The notes under the pieces: model-generated
What the model was told of the DNA's origin: nothing
The model's database searches: none
What the model saw: the letters and a program-made list of their open reading frames with translations, nothing else
In this document: positions 18,801 to 26,663 of the stretch, one piece after another
Position numbering within the stretch: the stretch's first letter is position 1
Layout: every line of letters starts with the position of its first letter
NCBI GenBank assembly: GCA_022008415.1
Contig: JAIRBC010000016.1
Span: 56,088-120,087 of the forward strand
Direction of reading: 5' to 3'
From: Cerina litoralis
GTDB lineage: Bacteria; Bacteroidota; Bacteroidia; Flavobacteriales; Flavobacteriaceae
DNA length: 64,000 nt
Translations under genes and position numbers: made by a program

Positions 18801-19066
18801 ATGGAGCCGGACTGGATATTCCCCAGACCAAATATTTAAAGAGTGCGGCCTATCTACGGATAAAATATCTTACTCTAGGTTACTCCCTTCCCTATGAGCT
18901 ACTAGATAAAATACACCTTTCCCAACTCCGTTTTTATGTCACGGGGGAAAACATCTTTGAATGGTCAGAAATTAAAAAGACCATTGATCCAGAGGCAACC
19001 GGTAACAGAGGATATGCCTATCCTTTCGACCGCAAACTTTCGTTTGGAATGAGCGTTACTTTTTAA
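15818..19066 (+). CDS. SusC-like TonB-dependent receptor of the choline/lipid locus
   Basis: This 1082-residue protein has a signal peptide ending CATGWAQ, a carboxypeptidase-like domain (TVVDAEDNLPLPGASVVVKG), the SusC box DEVVVVGYGTQKKEFISGSV, a plug (NINIRGYTSINGGTPLILID, SVLKDASSAAIYGARAA) and a barrel ending FGMSVTF. It imports substrate with the SusD that follows 26 bases later. It diverges from betI across a probable BetI operator. The downstream run of phosphodiesterases and phosphatases suggests a phosphorylated or lipid-derived ligand rather than a plain glycan; that is inference from context. Confidence 0.95.
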   Translation: MKKERKNLLSTTGHFTKTWFGTIFFLLVCATGWAQERTITGTVVDAEDNLPLPGASVVVKGTTTGVVTDFDGKFTIEAPTRESILTFSYVGYQPQEITVGDKRTFNVSMARDLGKLDEVVVVGYGTQKKEFISGSVGTVDMKQLEDRPIANVSQGLQGTVANLNISFANGAPGGTANINIRGYTSINGGTPLILIDDVPSSSADLTRMNPDDIASISVLKDASSAAIYGARAAFGVVLVTTKEGGRSKISYSNAFIWGKPTITPDPITDPYIFSRLLDISTNNTPWDYVNYTDEQYAWARDRSNDPTVPNVRLDPLNPDRWQYMGDTDWSKYFFNTSSFSQNHNISLSGKRAFNQSEDGIKEGGVSYYLSGNHTLENGLNRLAEDSWERNALRSKVKIEPYKWMDFENNTFLSLTNRRLPTYGITSVYNIRPTDVVKNPDGTWANTDAGRAAARMTEGGKTEINDTGIQTTNKLNLYFFKRDLTLTGQYSFKKDSDRRHWDGTKYKIGFGPNDVREQVSSDYAYEALGENKYNVINLYATYTKEINKHKFTALVGYNKETNKYEWFSANRDELISSELPNIALATGDQTVGWDYSDWALNGYFGRLNYMYNERYILELNGRYDGSSRFPKNDRYGFFPSVALTWIASKEFGESITNVMNQLKFRISTGSLGNQSVSDYGYINTMPTGQSGYLIDGDYPKAVYAPGLGVNPNNYTWEKVVTNNFGVDMAFFDSTLTLSLDNYFRKTIGMLTQSQELPGVLGTSPPKANAADLQTSGWELTMGYNHDWELMGSPFKVGASLILSDNQTTITRFDNEGQLFSQWREGAKVGEIWGLENDGFFQNQEEIDALDESAIVPWGALSIVPGWPKYVDQDGDGKILRGESASDPKDLKLIGNTQPRYQVGFNLNLSWKGFDLSGFLQGIGKRDYYPTNYLFWGAYQQPYANMYPHLLDFYRAAGDSDALRAQHSQSYIDAGLADANIDAEYPVLQSWLADSNYGAGLDIPQTKYLKSAAYLRIKYLTLGYSLPYELLDKIHLSQLRFYVTGENIFEWSEIKKTIDPEATGNRGYAYPFDRKLSFGMSVTF

Positions 19067-19092
19067 ATGGTCCAATATAAAAAAAAGAAAAG

Positions 19093-20871
19093 ATGAAAAA
19101 AATAATTATATATTCAATGATAGTGGCTCAAGCTATCGTCCTAATAAGTTGTAGTGATGATTTTTTGGATACCAGTCCGGAGGCTTCCATAGCCAAGGAT
19201 AATTTCTTCAATTCCGAATCGGACTTACAGTTGTATATCAATGGTTTGTTAAGGCTTCCTGGATACGGGATGTTTTTGAGCGATCAGGGAACAGACGATA
19301 TAGCCACCACTGGGGCCGTTGAAATTAAAAATATATTGGTAGGTAGCCCGAGTGCGGAAAATATTACTTCTGGTTGGTCTTGGAGCTGGTTGAGGAGCAT
19401 CAATTTTTTCTTGGAAAATTATGGGAAGGCAGACATAGAGGATGATGCCAAAAAGCATTTTGAGGGTGTTGCCAGATATTTCCGGGCACAATTTTATTTT
19501 GGCATGGTAAAAAGGTACTCCGATGTGCCCTGGTACTCCAAGACCTTGGATCCAGAAGATGAAACATTGTTCAAGCCTAGGGACCCCAGGGCCATGGTAA
19601 TGGATAGTATCATCGGCGACATCCAATTTGCTTCACAAAACATCCGGGAGGATGTTTCTTATGGAAACATCAACAAATGGGCCGCCCTCATGATGCAGGC
19701 CAGAATCGCCCTGTACGAGGGCACTTTTAGAAAGTACCATCCCGAACTGGGGCTAGAAAATACCGCTAAGAACTTCTTGGAAATGGCAGAGAAAGCTTCC
19801 AAAAAACTGATGGATTCCGGCAATTTTGAAATCTACAATTCGGGCAGTCCCAATAACGACTATGCTGCCCTGTTCAATTCGGAAGATCTGTCGGGAAATC
19901 CGGAAGCAATTCTAGTAAATGCGTACGACGTAGATAAAAAGAAGACCAGTGGCGATTATACGGTATTTGGCAATTATGAACAGAGTCCTTCCAAATCATT
20001 GATTGACAGTTATTTAATGTCCGATGGTTCTCGTTTTACGGATCAGCCAAGTGCTGGCACCATGACCTTTGTGGAAGAATTTCAGAATCGAGACCCTAGG
20101 CTTGCCCAGACCTTTGTTTCCCCGGGCTGGATCGCTCCTGGGAGTACAAACCCCTATGTATTGGAATTGAACAAAAATTTTACGGGTTATCATCAGATCA
20201 AGGGCTACAACAATAGTGTGGATCCCGCAGGAGTGGATGTTGCGGTCTACAGATATGCCGAGGCACTTTTAGTTTATGCCGAGGCCAAGGCAGAAATGGG
20301 AACATTGGACCAGAACGATCTTAATATTTCCATAAACTTATTGCGGAAAAGAGCAGGACTTCCCGATATGAATTTAAATGGAACGAACAACGATATCGAT
20401 CCCATATTGGAAAACAGATTTCCAAATGTTTCCGGTGCCAACAAGGGCGTCATTTTGGAAATTAGAAGGGAAAGAAGAGTGGAGTTTGCCTCTGAATCTT
20501 TCCGGCTCGACGATATAACGAGATGGGCCGCGGGTAAAGTCTTGGAAAAAATACCAGAGGGAATGTATTTTCCAAGCTTGGGCAAGTATGACATGACGGG
20601 TGATGGTATCGAGGACATCGATATCATCGGGAGCAGCGAGGACATTCCTTCGCCTAAAGAAAAAAATTCATTAGGGGCGGATCTAATATATTACAAGGCG
20701 GGCTTCTTCGGAGATCCCAGTGCCAGTTTGCTTCTCTCCAACGGAACCTCTGGGCATATGGTGACCTCCAAGGCACCTCAAAATTTTGAGGAACCCAAGT
20801 ACTATTACCGTCCCGTTCCGGCCCACCAAGTGGCATTGAACCCGCAGTTAAAGCAGATAATGGGCTGGTAA
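19093..20871 (+). CDS. SusD-like substrate-binding lipoprotein
   Basis: This 592-residue lipoprotein (VLISCSDDFLDTSPEASI) has the SusD/RagB architecture. The N-terminal helical region includes FEGVARYFRAQFYFGMVKRY and SDVPWYSKTL, the usual ring-arm motif, and later come AEALLVYAEAKAEMGTL, INLLRKRAGLP and EIRRERRVEFASESFRLDDI, the conserved C-terminal motif. It sits at the surface over the SusC channel encoded just upstream. It is complete, with no odd composition. Confidence 0.94.
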   Translation: MKKIIIYSMIVAQAIVLISCSDDFLDTSPEASIAKDNFFNSESDLQLYINGLLRLPGYGMFLSDQGTDDIATTGAVEIKNILVGSPSAENITSGWSWSWLRSINFFLENYGKADIEDDAKKHFEGVARYFRAQFYFGMVKRYSDVPWYSKTLDPEDETLFKPRDPRAMVMDSIIGDIQFASQNIREDVSYGNINKWAALMMQARIALYEGTFRKYHPELGLENTAKNFLEMAEKASKKLMDSGNFEIYNSGSPNNDYAALFNSEDLSGNPEAILVNAYDVDKKKTSGDYTVFGNYEQSPSKSLIDSYLMSDGSRFTDQPSAGTMTFVEEFQNRDPRLAQTFVSPGWIAPGSTNPYVLELNKNFTGYHQIKGYNNSVDPAGVDVAVYRYAEALLVYAEAKAEMGTLDQNDLNISINLLRKRAGLPDMNLNGTNNDIDPILENRFPNVSGANKGVILEIRRERRVEFASESFRLDDITRWAAGKVLEKIPEGMYFPSLGKYDMTGDGIEDIDIIGSSEDIPSPKEKNSLGADLIYYKAGFFGDPSASLLLSNGTSGHMVTSKAPQNFEEPKYYYRPVPAHQVALNPQLKQIMGW

Positions 20872-20908
20872 CTCCCTTGTAATCATGAATTTCAAAAATA
20901 ACAATAAT

Positions 20909-21754
20909 ATGAAAATCTTAAAACCAGTTGTTTTCCTACTGTTTGTACTGTCAAACATTGGGTGTGAAGGGGAAGTTGAACAATACGACTTTGAACGATA
21001 TAAATTTGTTTCTTTTATCGACGAGGAAGTTTCGGTGCCGGAAACTTACACAGCCGACAATGAGACCCCGTACCCAATTTATTTGCGATACGATGGCAGT
21101 GTCCTAGACGAAGATTTTACAGTAAATCTTAATATAACCGGGATCAATGCCAAAGAAGGAGTCGATTACTCGGTAAAAAACACCACGGTTACCTTTAAGG
21201 CCGGAGATATCAAATCGGAGCCCTTTAATATTACCATGATCGACGACCAGGTAAACAGCCCTGAAGACCGCAGTCTAGAAATTGAAATAGAAAGTGTAAG
21301 CAACCCCAAAATAGATATTGGCGTGGGGATTAAAAACCAGTCCAATAAATCGCTCGTTCTCCATATTTTGGACAACGAATGCAGTAGTACAATCGATGTA
21401 TTCAATGCTTCGGATATAAACAGTTCGGCCGGCAACCATACCGTTACGGGTAGCGTTAGCGGATCCGTCGTTACTCTCAACGGGGAATTGATAGATTACG
21501 GACCGTTTCCCAATGCCGAACTGGGCGTTACCCTTACCCCTGCCGTTGAAGGGGCCACAGCAGGAGATGCGTCATTTGACGATTATGATGCAGGCACGGA
21601 CAACGACGGGTACGTGTACCAATTTAGGCAAAACGGGGAAGGTACATATGACGTTTGTGCTGGTGAAATTCACGTTGACATTGACGTTTATTACGAATCG
21701 GGAGGGGCTTGGGTGTATTGGTATACCTCCAGTAATTTATTTTCGACACCCTAA
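20909..21754 (+). CDS. Surface lipoprotein in SusE position (Calx-beta-like N-terminal domain)
   Basis: Counting from the ATG at 20909 this is a 281-residue protein with a short lipoprotein signal (FLLFVLSNIGC); an ATG 8 codons earlier would add MNFKNNNN. Residues about 30-150 (VSVPETYTADNETPYPIYLR, GVDYSV, KAGDIKSEPFNITMIDD) form a Calx-beta/DUF1735-like immunoglobulin fold common in Bacteroidota binding lipoproteins. The C-terminal 130 residues are beta-rich with acidic patches (DASFDDYDAGTDNDGY) that could bind calcium. It is co-transcribed with the SusC/SusD pair and is probably an accessory surface binding protein. The ligand is unknown. Confidence 0.75.
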   Translation: MKILKPVVFLLFVLSNIGCEGEVEQYDFERYKFVSFIDEEVSVPETYTADNETPYPIYLRYDGSVLDEDFTVNLNITGINAKEGVDYSVKNTTVTFKAGDIKSEPFNITMIDDQVNSPEDRSLEIEIESVSNPKIDIGVGIKNQSNKSLVLHILDNECSSTIDVFNASDINSSAGNHTVTGSVSGSVVTLNGELIDYGPFPNAELGVTLTPAVEGATAGDASFDDYDAGTDNDGYVYQFRQNGEGTYDVCAGEIHVDIDVYYESGGAWVYWYTSSNLFSTP

Positions 21755-21792
21755 GGTAGAGTTGTTTTTAAGTTAGTTTCTTTAGCCATTGA

Positions 21793-21818
21793 GAAGGAAG
21801 GGGGAGTTTCTTTCCTTC
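21793..21818 (+). terminator. Possible weak terminator after the SusC-SusD-lipoprotein unit
   Basis: GAAGGAA (21793-21799) pairs with TTCCTTC (21812-21818) around a G-rich loop, about 40 bases after the lipoprotein stop. There is no proper T-run after it, so termination would be weak, and some read-through to the metallophosphoesterase gene at 21864 is likely. Confidence 0.35.
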
Positions 21819-21863
21819 TTCCTTAGCTTTGAATAGAACTCAGTAAACCACATCTAGATTATA

Positions 21864-22790
21864 ATGAAAACAATACATTATCCTAAAAGAAGATTACTTA
21901 TAAAACAACTGGGACTAGGCGTTGTAGCCTCAGCAGTTACCCCGGTGACAATTGCTGCCAATGATGTTAGGAATAGTAATGAGAGAAAGAAAGTACTGCG
22001 CATAGCCAATATCACAGATGTACATATCCGTCCCGAACTCAACGCCCCAAACCGGTTTAAAAAATGTTTGGAAGATATAAAAAAACACGAGATAGATTTT
22101 TTCCTTAATGGTGGCGATACAATTTTAGCAGCCGATTATAACGACATTAAAAGGAATCGGGTTACAGACCAATGGGCTATTTGGCAAGAATTGCGCAATG
22201 GTTTCTCCGAATACAAAATGTATTCCTGTCTGGGCAACCATGATATGTGGTGGGCAGCTCCGAGCAAAAATGACTCTATGTATGGTAAGGATTATGTGGT
22301 AAAACAATTAGGTATCCCTAAAAGATACTATAGTTTCGATAAAGTTGGATGGCACTTTATTGTGCTCGATAGTAACAATGAAAATGCGGGGTCGTTAGAT
22401 TACGAGCAGCGAATTTGGTTAGAAAACGACTTAGATAAATTGCCCGCGGGAACCCCAATTTTAATAATGTCCCATTATCCTATTCTGGGGGTTAGTACAA
22501 TTCCCTATGGAGGCAACCATACCGATAGTAAATACATTACGAAGATATTTTATAAGCACCCTGATAAAAAAATTAATTGTATAAGTGGACATATGCATTT
22601 GTTGGACAATGCCGTTTACAACAACGTAAACTATTTCTGTAATGGTTCATTAAGTGGTTTTTGGTGGGGAGAAGGGGATAAAGAATCGGCCGGTAAAGGT
22701 TGGTACCAGGAAACTCCTCCAGGTTATGCAATTATGGATTTATTCGAGGACGGAACCCTTCAAAACAACTATTATCCACATTCTTATTAG
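21864..22790 (+). CDS. Secreted calcineurin-like metallophosphoesterase
   Basis: This 308-residue protein has a twin-arginine-like leader (YPKRRLLIKQLGLGVVASAV). All five metallophosphoesterase metal-binding motifs are present in order: TDVHI (about 52), GGD (91), GNHD (124), SHYP (207) and SGHMH (244). Such enzymes use two metal ions to cleave phosphomono- or phosphodiesters. Lying among a SusC/SusD pair, other phosphoesterases and choline transporters, it could hydrolyse glycerophosphodiester or phosphocholine intermediates. The fold alone does not fix the substrate. Confidence 0.88.
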   Translation: MKTIHYPKRRLLIKQLGLGVVASAVTPVTIAANDVRNSNERKKVLRIANITDVHIRPELNAPNRFKKCLEDIKKHEIDFFLNGGDTILAADYNDIKRNRVTDQWAIWQELRNGFSEYKMYSCLGNHDMWWAAPSKNDSMYGKDYVVKQLGIPKRYYSFDKVGWHFIVLDSNNENAGSLDYEQRIWLENDLDKLPAGTPILIMSHYPILGVSTIPYGGNHTDSKYITKIFYKHPDKKINCISGHMHLLDNAVYNNVNYFCNGSLSGFWWGEGDKESAGKGWYQETPPGYAIMDLFEDGTLQNNYYPHSY

Positions 22791-23120
22791 TATCTCATTT
22801 CACGTTTGTAAGAAAAAATTTGCGGCAGTTCACCATATAGTGATTAAAAAAAAAGTCCATTAATTATATTGTTATTATTGTCGATGATTTCCTATCCGCA
22901 ACACAGGGCATTCAATACGGGCTTTACATTTTAATGTTTGGCAAAAAGGGTACTACGACTGTAATCTTAGAACCAATCATATAATTTTGTTTTAATGCAC
23001 TTTTAATTAAGCCATAACAATACTTTAAAATATGTTAATTTAAGTTAGTTTTTAGATTGAAAAAAAGGAGAGAAATTCAAATCTATTCCCCTATTTTTCC
23101 TTAAATTCAAATAGTTTAAA
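22791..23120 (+). promoter_or_regulatory. AT-rich intergenic region, probable promoter of the phosphoesterase block
   Basis: This 330-base gene-free stretch is very AT-rich, especially 22970-23110, with TTTTAATTAAG, TAACAATACTTT and TTAATTTAAGTTAG segments. I see no open frame, no strong hairpin and no copy of the betI inverted repeat. It most likely carries a promoter for the gene at 23121 and those after it, but I could not assign -33/-7 boxes with confidence. Confidence 0.35.
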
Positions 23121-24239
23121 ATGAGGAAGTTGTTCTTGTATTATATTGCCCTATTTTTCTTTGTTTTCACTTTGGGATGCAATTCTTACTCTCAAGAGAA
23201 GGAAATGGCCCTAACAGAGCAAGAAACCCCCAAAGAAACGAAACCATATTTTGACGGCACGTTAAAGGTGCTCCAGTTGAATATCTGGCAGGAAGGCACC
23301 GAAGTCGCCGGCGGTTTTGACGCTATCGTCGATGAAGTAATCCATACAGGGGCAGATATTGTTGCCTTGAGTGAAGTAAGGAATTACGATGATAAAAGTC
23401 TTGCAACACGGTTGGTAAACGCCATGGCGGAAAAAGGACTTGTCTATTATTCCAAACAAAGCCAAGATTCGGGCATACTTTCACGGTTTCCCATTATTTC
23501 GCAAACGGCACCTTACCCGCCAGAGAACGATCACGGTTCCATCACCAAGGCCATAATCAATATAGCCGGAACCACCGTAGCATTTTATAGCGCCCACTTA
23601 GACTATACCCATTATGAGTGCTACCTTCCCCGTGGGTACAGCGGGGTTACTTGGAAAAAATTGCCCCCTCCAATTTTGGATGTTGACAAAATTCTGGAAC
23701 AAAACCTGGGATCGGAACGGGACGAGGCCATCGCTATTTTTGTTGCAGATGCCAAGAAGGAACATAAAAAAGGAAATCTAGTGCTTTTAGGAGGCGATTT
23801 TAACGAACCTTCCCATTTGGATTGGACAAAGGCCACAAAAGATAGGTTTGACCACCATGGAACCGTAGTGCCATGGAACAACAGTATAACCCTTCAAGAA
23901 AATGGTTTTATGGATGCGTATCGAGTAAAATATCCCGATCCTGTTGAATATCCAGGAATTACATGGCCTGCGAACAATATCCAAGTAATATTGTCCAAAC
24001 TGTTGTGGGCCAAGGATGCCGATGAAAGGGATCGGATTGATTTTATCTATTACCATCCCGATGCGAGGTTAGTTTTGCAAGATATCGTTATAGTGGGTCG
24101 AGAAGGCTGCATCGTCAATGGAGAACGAATTGATACCAATCCTGATAGGGAAAAGTTTCTGCAACCAGAAGGTATTTGGCCATCCGATCACAAAGGGGTG
24201 TTGGCTATCTTTGAAATAAAAAGCAACACTATGAGTTAG
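23121..24239 (+). CDS. Secreted EEP-fold phosphodiesterase, sphingomyelinase-C-like candidate
   Basis: This 372-residue lipoprotein (FFVFTLGC) has the endonuclease/exonuclease/phosphatase fold. Motifs in order are LQLNIWQEGT (metal-site Asn, about 53), ALSEVRNY (metal-binding Glu, about 80), FYSAHLDYTHYE (catalytic His, about 159), LLGGDFNEPSH (Asp-Asn pair, about 227), DRIDFIYY and PSDHKGVLAIF (C-terminal Asp-His, about 360). The fold includes secreted neutral sphingomyelinases as well as nucleases. Being surface-anchored and beside phosphatases, choline transporters and endoglycoceramidases favours a phospholipase/sphingomyelinase role, releasing phosphocholine. A decayed relative of its C terminus lies at 28226-28389. 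Confidence 0.8.
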   Translation: MRKLFLYYIALFFFVFTLGCNSYSQEKEMALTEQETPKETKPYFDGTLKVLQLNIWQEGTEVAGGFDAIVDEVIHTGADIVALSEVRNYDDKSLATRLVNAMAEKGLVYYSKQSQDSGILSRFPIISQTAPYPPENDHGSITKAIINIAGTTVAFYSAHLDYTHYECYLPRGYSGVTWKKLPPPILDVDKILEQNLGSERDEAIAIFVADAKKEHKKGNLVLLGGDFNEPSHLDWTKATKDRFDHHGTVVPWNNSITLQENGFMDAYRVKYPDPVEYPGITWPANNIQVILSKLLWAKDADERDRIDFIYYHPDARLVLQDIVIVGREGCIVNGERIDTNPDREKFLQPEGIWPSDHKGVLAIFEIKSNTMS

Positions 24240-24304
24240 GGATTTATCCATATTTAACAAGACCTTGTTCCATTATGGAACAAATAATATCCTAAATAGA
24301 AATC

Positions 24305-25537
24305 ATGAATAAAATAGCTGTTATCATATTCACCTTAGTTTGTATCCAACTGTCGAAGGCACAAGATTCAAAAACCAAAGTCCTCTTCGCAATCGTCGAT
24401 GGCATTTCAGCCGACGTCATCGAAAAAGTACCCACCCCAAACCTGGATGCCATTGCGGCTAAAGGGGGCTATACCCGCGCCTATGTGGGCGGACTTAGGG
24501 ACGGCTACTCGCAAACGCCCACCATCTCCGCCGTGGGCTACAACAGCCTGCTCACGGGCACTTGGGTGAACAAGCACCATGTTTATGGCAATTCCATTAA
24601 AGCACCCAATTACAATTATTGGACCATCTTTCGCTTTGCGAAGGAAAACAGGCCCAATATAAAAACCGCCATTTTCTCTACTTGGTTGGACAACCGCACC
24701 AAGTTGGTGGGGGAAGGTCTTGAAGCTACCGGAAATATTAAACTGGATTATCATTTTGACGGCTTTGAATTGGATACCGTTGCCTTTCCGCATACCAAGG
24801 ATCGCCTCTTTATCCATAGGATCGATGAACACGTAACCGATGAGGCAGCGCGGTACGTAAAGGCCAACGGCCCCGATCTTTCTTGGGTGTACCTGGAGTT
24901 TACCGACGACATGGGCCACATGTACGGCGACAGCGAACAGTTCCGCGATGCCATAAAGACCATGGACGATCAGATAGGAAGGATTTGGGAGGCTATAAAA
25001 ATCCGTGAAAAGGACTTCGGGGAAAACTGGCAATTGTGGATTACCACCGATCACGGACGCAGCCCCAAGGACGGTAAAGGCCACGGCGGCCAAAGCGATA
25101 GGGAACGCAATACGTGGATCGTAACCAATGCCAATGACCTGAACGCCAGGTTTACCAAGGAAACACCGGCCATTGTGGACCTTATGCCTTCAATGCTGCG
25201 CGCACTGGACATCCACCCCAAAAAAGATCGGTTGTGGGAAATCGATGGGGTTCCGCTTACAGGAAACATATCCGTTTCGGATGTAAGGGCAATACCTAAG
25301 GGCGATAAAATGGAACTTACCTGGAAAGATTATGGAACCAATGAAAAATTGGAAATATGGATGGCTACAACCAACCTCTTCGTCAAAGGAGAAAAGGATA
25401 AGTATATACGAATGGGAAATGTAAATTCCCGGGCGGACAAAGCAAATGTCGATGTGTCCCAATTGCCCTCAAAATTCTATAAGATAGTGCTCATGGGAAA
25501 ATACAACGCCGCCAACACTTGGGCGATCATAAAATGA
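24305..25537 (+). CDS. Alkaline-phosphatase-superfamily phosphodiesterase (ENPP-like), secreted
   Basis: This 410-residue protein has a signal peptide ending LSKAQ. Core motifs of the alkaline phosphatase/nucleotide pyrophosphatase superfamily are visible: FAIVDGISADVI (metal Asp), TPTISAVGYNSLLTGTW (nucleophile Ser/Thr region), FTDDMGHMYG (Asp and His), ITTDHGRSP (Asp-His) and GHGGQSDRE (His). A C-terminal region of about 90 residues is beta-rich (fibronectin-like). Relatives include choline-specific ENPP6 and other phosphodiesterases, so a choline-phosphate or glycerophosphocholine substrate is reasonable in this neighbourhood but not shown by the sequence. It lies between the EEP enzyme and an acid phosphatase, same strand. 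Confidence 0.82.
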   Translation: MNKIAVIIFTLVCIQLSKAQDSKTKVLFAIVDGISADVIEKVPTPNLDAIAAKGGYTRAYVGGLRDGYSQTPTISAVGYNSLLTGTWVNKHHVYGNSIKAPNYNYWTIFRFAKENRPNIKTAIFSTWLDNRTKLVGEGLEATGNIKLDYHFDGFELDTVAFPHTKDRLFIHRIDEHVTDEAARYVKANGPDLSWVYLEFTDDMGHMYGDSEQFRDAIKTMDDQIGRIWEAIKIREKDFGENWQLWITTDHGRSPKDGKGHGGQSDRERNTWIVTNANDLNARFTKETPAIVDLMPSMLRALDIHPKKDRLWEIDGVPLTGNISVSDVRAIPKGDKMELTWKDYGTNEKLEIWMATTNLFVKGEKDKYIRMGNVNSRADKANVDVSQLPSKFYKIVLMGKYNAANTWAIIK

Positions 25538-25584
25538 TGGGATTCGTTTATCATTAAAATCAGTCAATTCCAATTTCTTATAGG

Positions 25585-26406
25585 ATGTCAAACCTACCAA
25601 AATCTATTTATCACTTTTCATTTGTCATTTTATTTGGTCTTGTTGTGGCGTGCAAAACACAACAAAAATCGGTTAACGCCCAGCAGAATGCCCCTATAGT
25701 TTTACAAGGCCCTGCTTGGGCCGCGGCGTGGCAACAGAAAGCTGGGGAATATAGGGCATTGTGCTTCCAAGCCTATAGTCTGGCAAAAACAAGATTGGAT
25801 ATCCTATTGCAGCAAGAACATGTAAAACCCCCAGCTATCGTAACGGATATTGACGAAACCATATTGGACAACAGTCCGTACCAAATACACCAAGCCTTAC
25901 AAAACGAAGAATATAGCGATGCTTCATGGATGGAGTGGACCGCAAAAATAGATTGCGATACGGTGCCAGGGGCCTTGTCCTTCCTACGCTATGCAAAAAG
26001 CAAGGGAGTAGCCATTTTTTACATTACCAATCGTCTTGAGGCCGAGCGAGATCCAACACTAAAAGACCTGCAACGGTGGGGCTTTCCAGATGCGGTAAAC
26101 GATCATCTTACGTTAAAAACAACGACATCGAATAAAGATTTACGGAGAAAGAACGTGATGGATAACCACGAAGTTCTTCTGTTACTGGGAGACAATCTAG
26201 GAGACTTTAGTGGTATTTTTGATAAAATACCGGTTACAGAGCGCAATGATCTTGTTCAAGACAATTCGTGGAAGTTCGGGTCTAGATTTATCGTGCTTCC
26301 CAATGTCATGTACGGGAGTTGGGACGGTGCCATTTATAATTACGACCATAAACTTTCGGCAGAAGGGAAAGAAAAGGCTATAATTCATTCTCTGAAAAAA
26401 TATTGA
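25585..26406 (+). CDS. HAD-type acid phosphatase, lipoprotein e(P4)-like
   Basis: This 273-residue lipoprotein (LVVACKTQQ) has the class C acid phosphatase signature VTDIDETILDNSPYQ with the DxDxT catalytic pair (about 92-100). FYITNRLEAERDPTLKDLQRWGF, KNVMDNHEVLLLLGDNLGDF and PNVMYGSWDGAIYN follow, all typical of the P4 family. These outer-membrane enzymes strip phosphate from small phosphomonoesters such as nucleotides, and phosphocholine would be a suitable substrate here. It completes a chain of phosphodiesterases and phosphatases before the BCCT transporter. Confidence 0.88.
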   Translation: MSNLPKSIYHFSFVILFGLVVACKTQQKSVNAQQNAPIVLQGPAWAAAWQQKAGEYRALCFQAYSLAKTRLDILLQQEHVKPPAIVTDIDETILDNSPYQIHQALQNEEYSDASWMEWTAKIDCDTVPGALSFLRYAKSKGVAIFYITNRLEAERDPTLKDLQRWGFPDAVNDHLTLKTTTSNKDLRRKNVMDNHEVLLLLGDNLGDFSGIFDKIPVTERNDLVQDNSWKFGSRFIVLPNVMYGSWDGAIYNYDHKLSAEGKEKAIIHSLKKY

Positions 26407-26443
26407 CGGATAATGAATCTATTCAGATCTACTATCTTTAAAT

Positions 26444-26545
26444 TCGATTTTATCACCCGGTTCCTTTTTCTGGGGCAAACCCACCAAAAAACGCTTCGAT
26501 GACTTTAACCGGGTGTCCCACAAGGATATTTTGAAGATGAATTAA
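26444..26545 (+). pseudogene. C-terminal remnant of an unrecognised gene
   Basis: One plus-strand frame reads GSFFWGKPTKKRFDDFNRVS followed by HKDILKMN and a TAA at 26543-26545. It has protein-like composition but no upstream start, and the other frames are closed. It lies in the 257-base gap between the acid phosphatase and BCCT genes and looks like the tail of a deleted gene. I do not recognise the family. Confidence 0.3.
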
Positions 26546-26663
26546 GGTAGCGGTAAGACCTAAGAGTAGAATTTAAAATTTCCGGTTTTTTCCTGTCGTA
26601 ATATCTTGCAACCTCCTACAATAAACGAACCGTAATGACGAGACCGTAAAAATATAGTTAGCA

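Noticed and set aside
24407..25093. 228-codon minus-strand open frame opposite the ENPP-like gene
   Set aside because: It lies wholly antisense to a gene with all superfamily motifs, and its translation has no domain or signal features.
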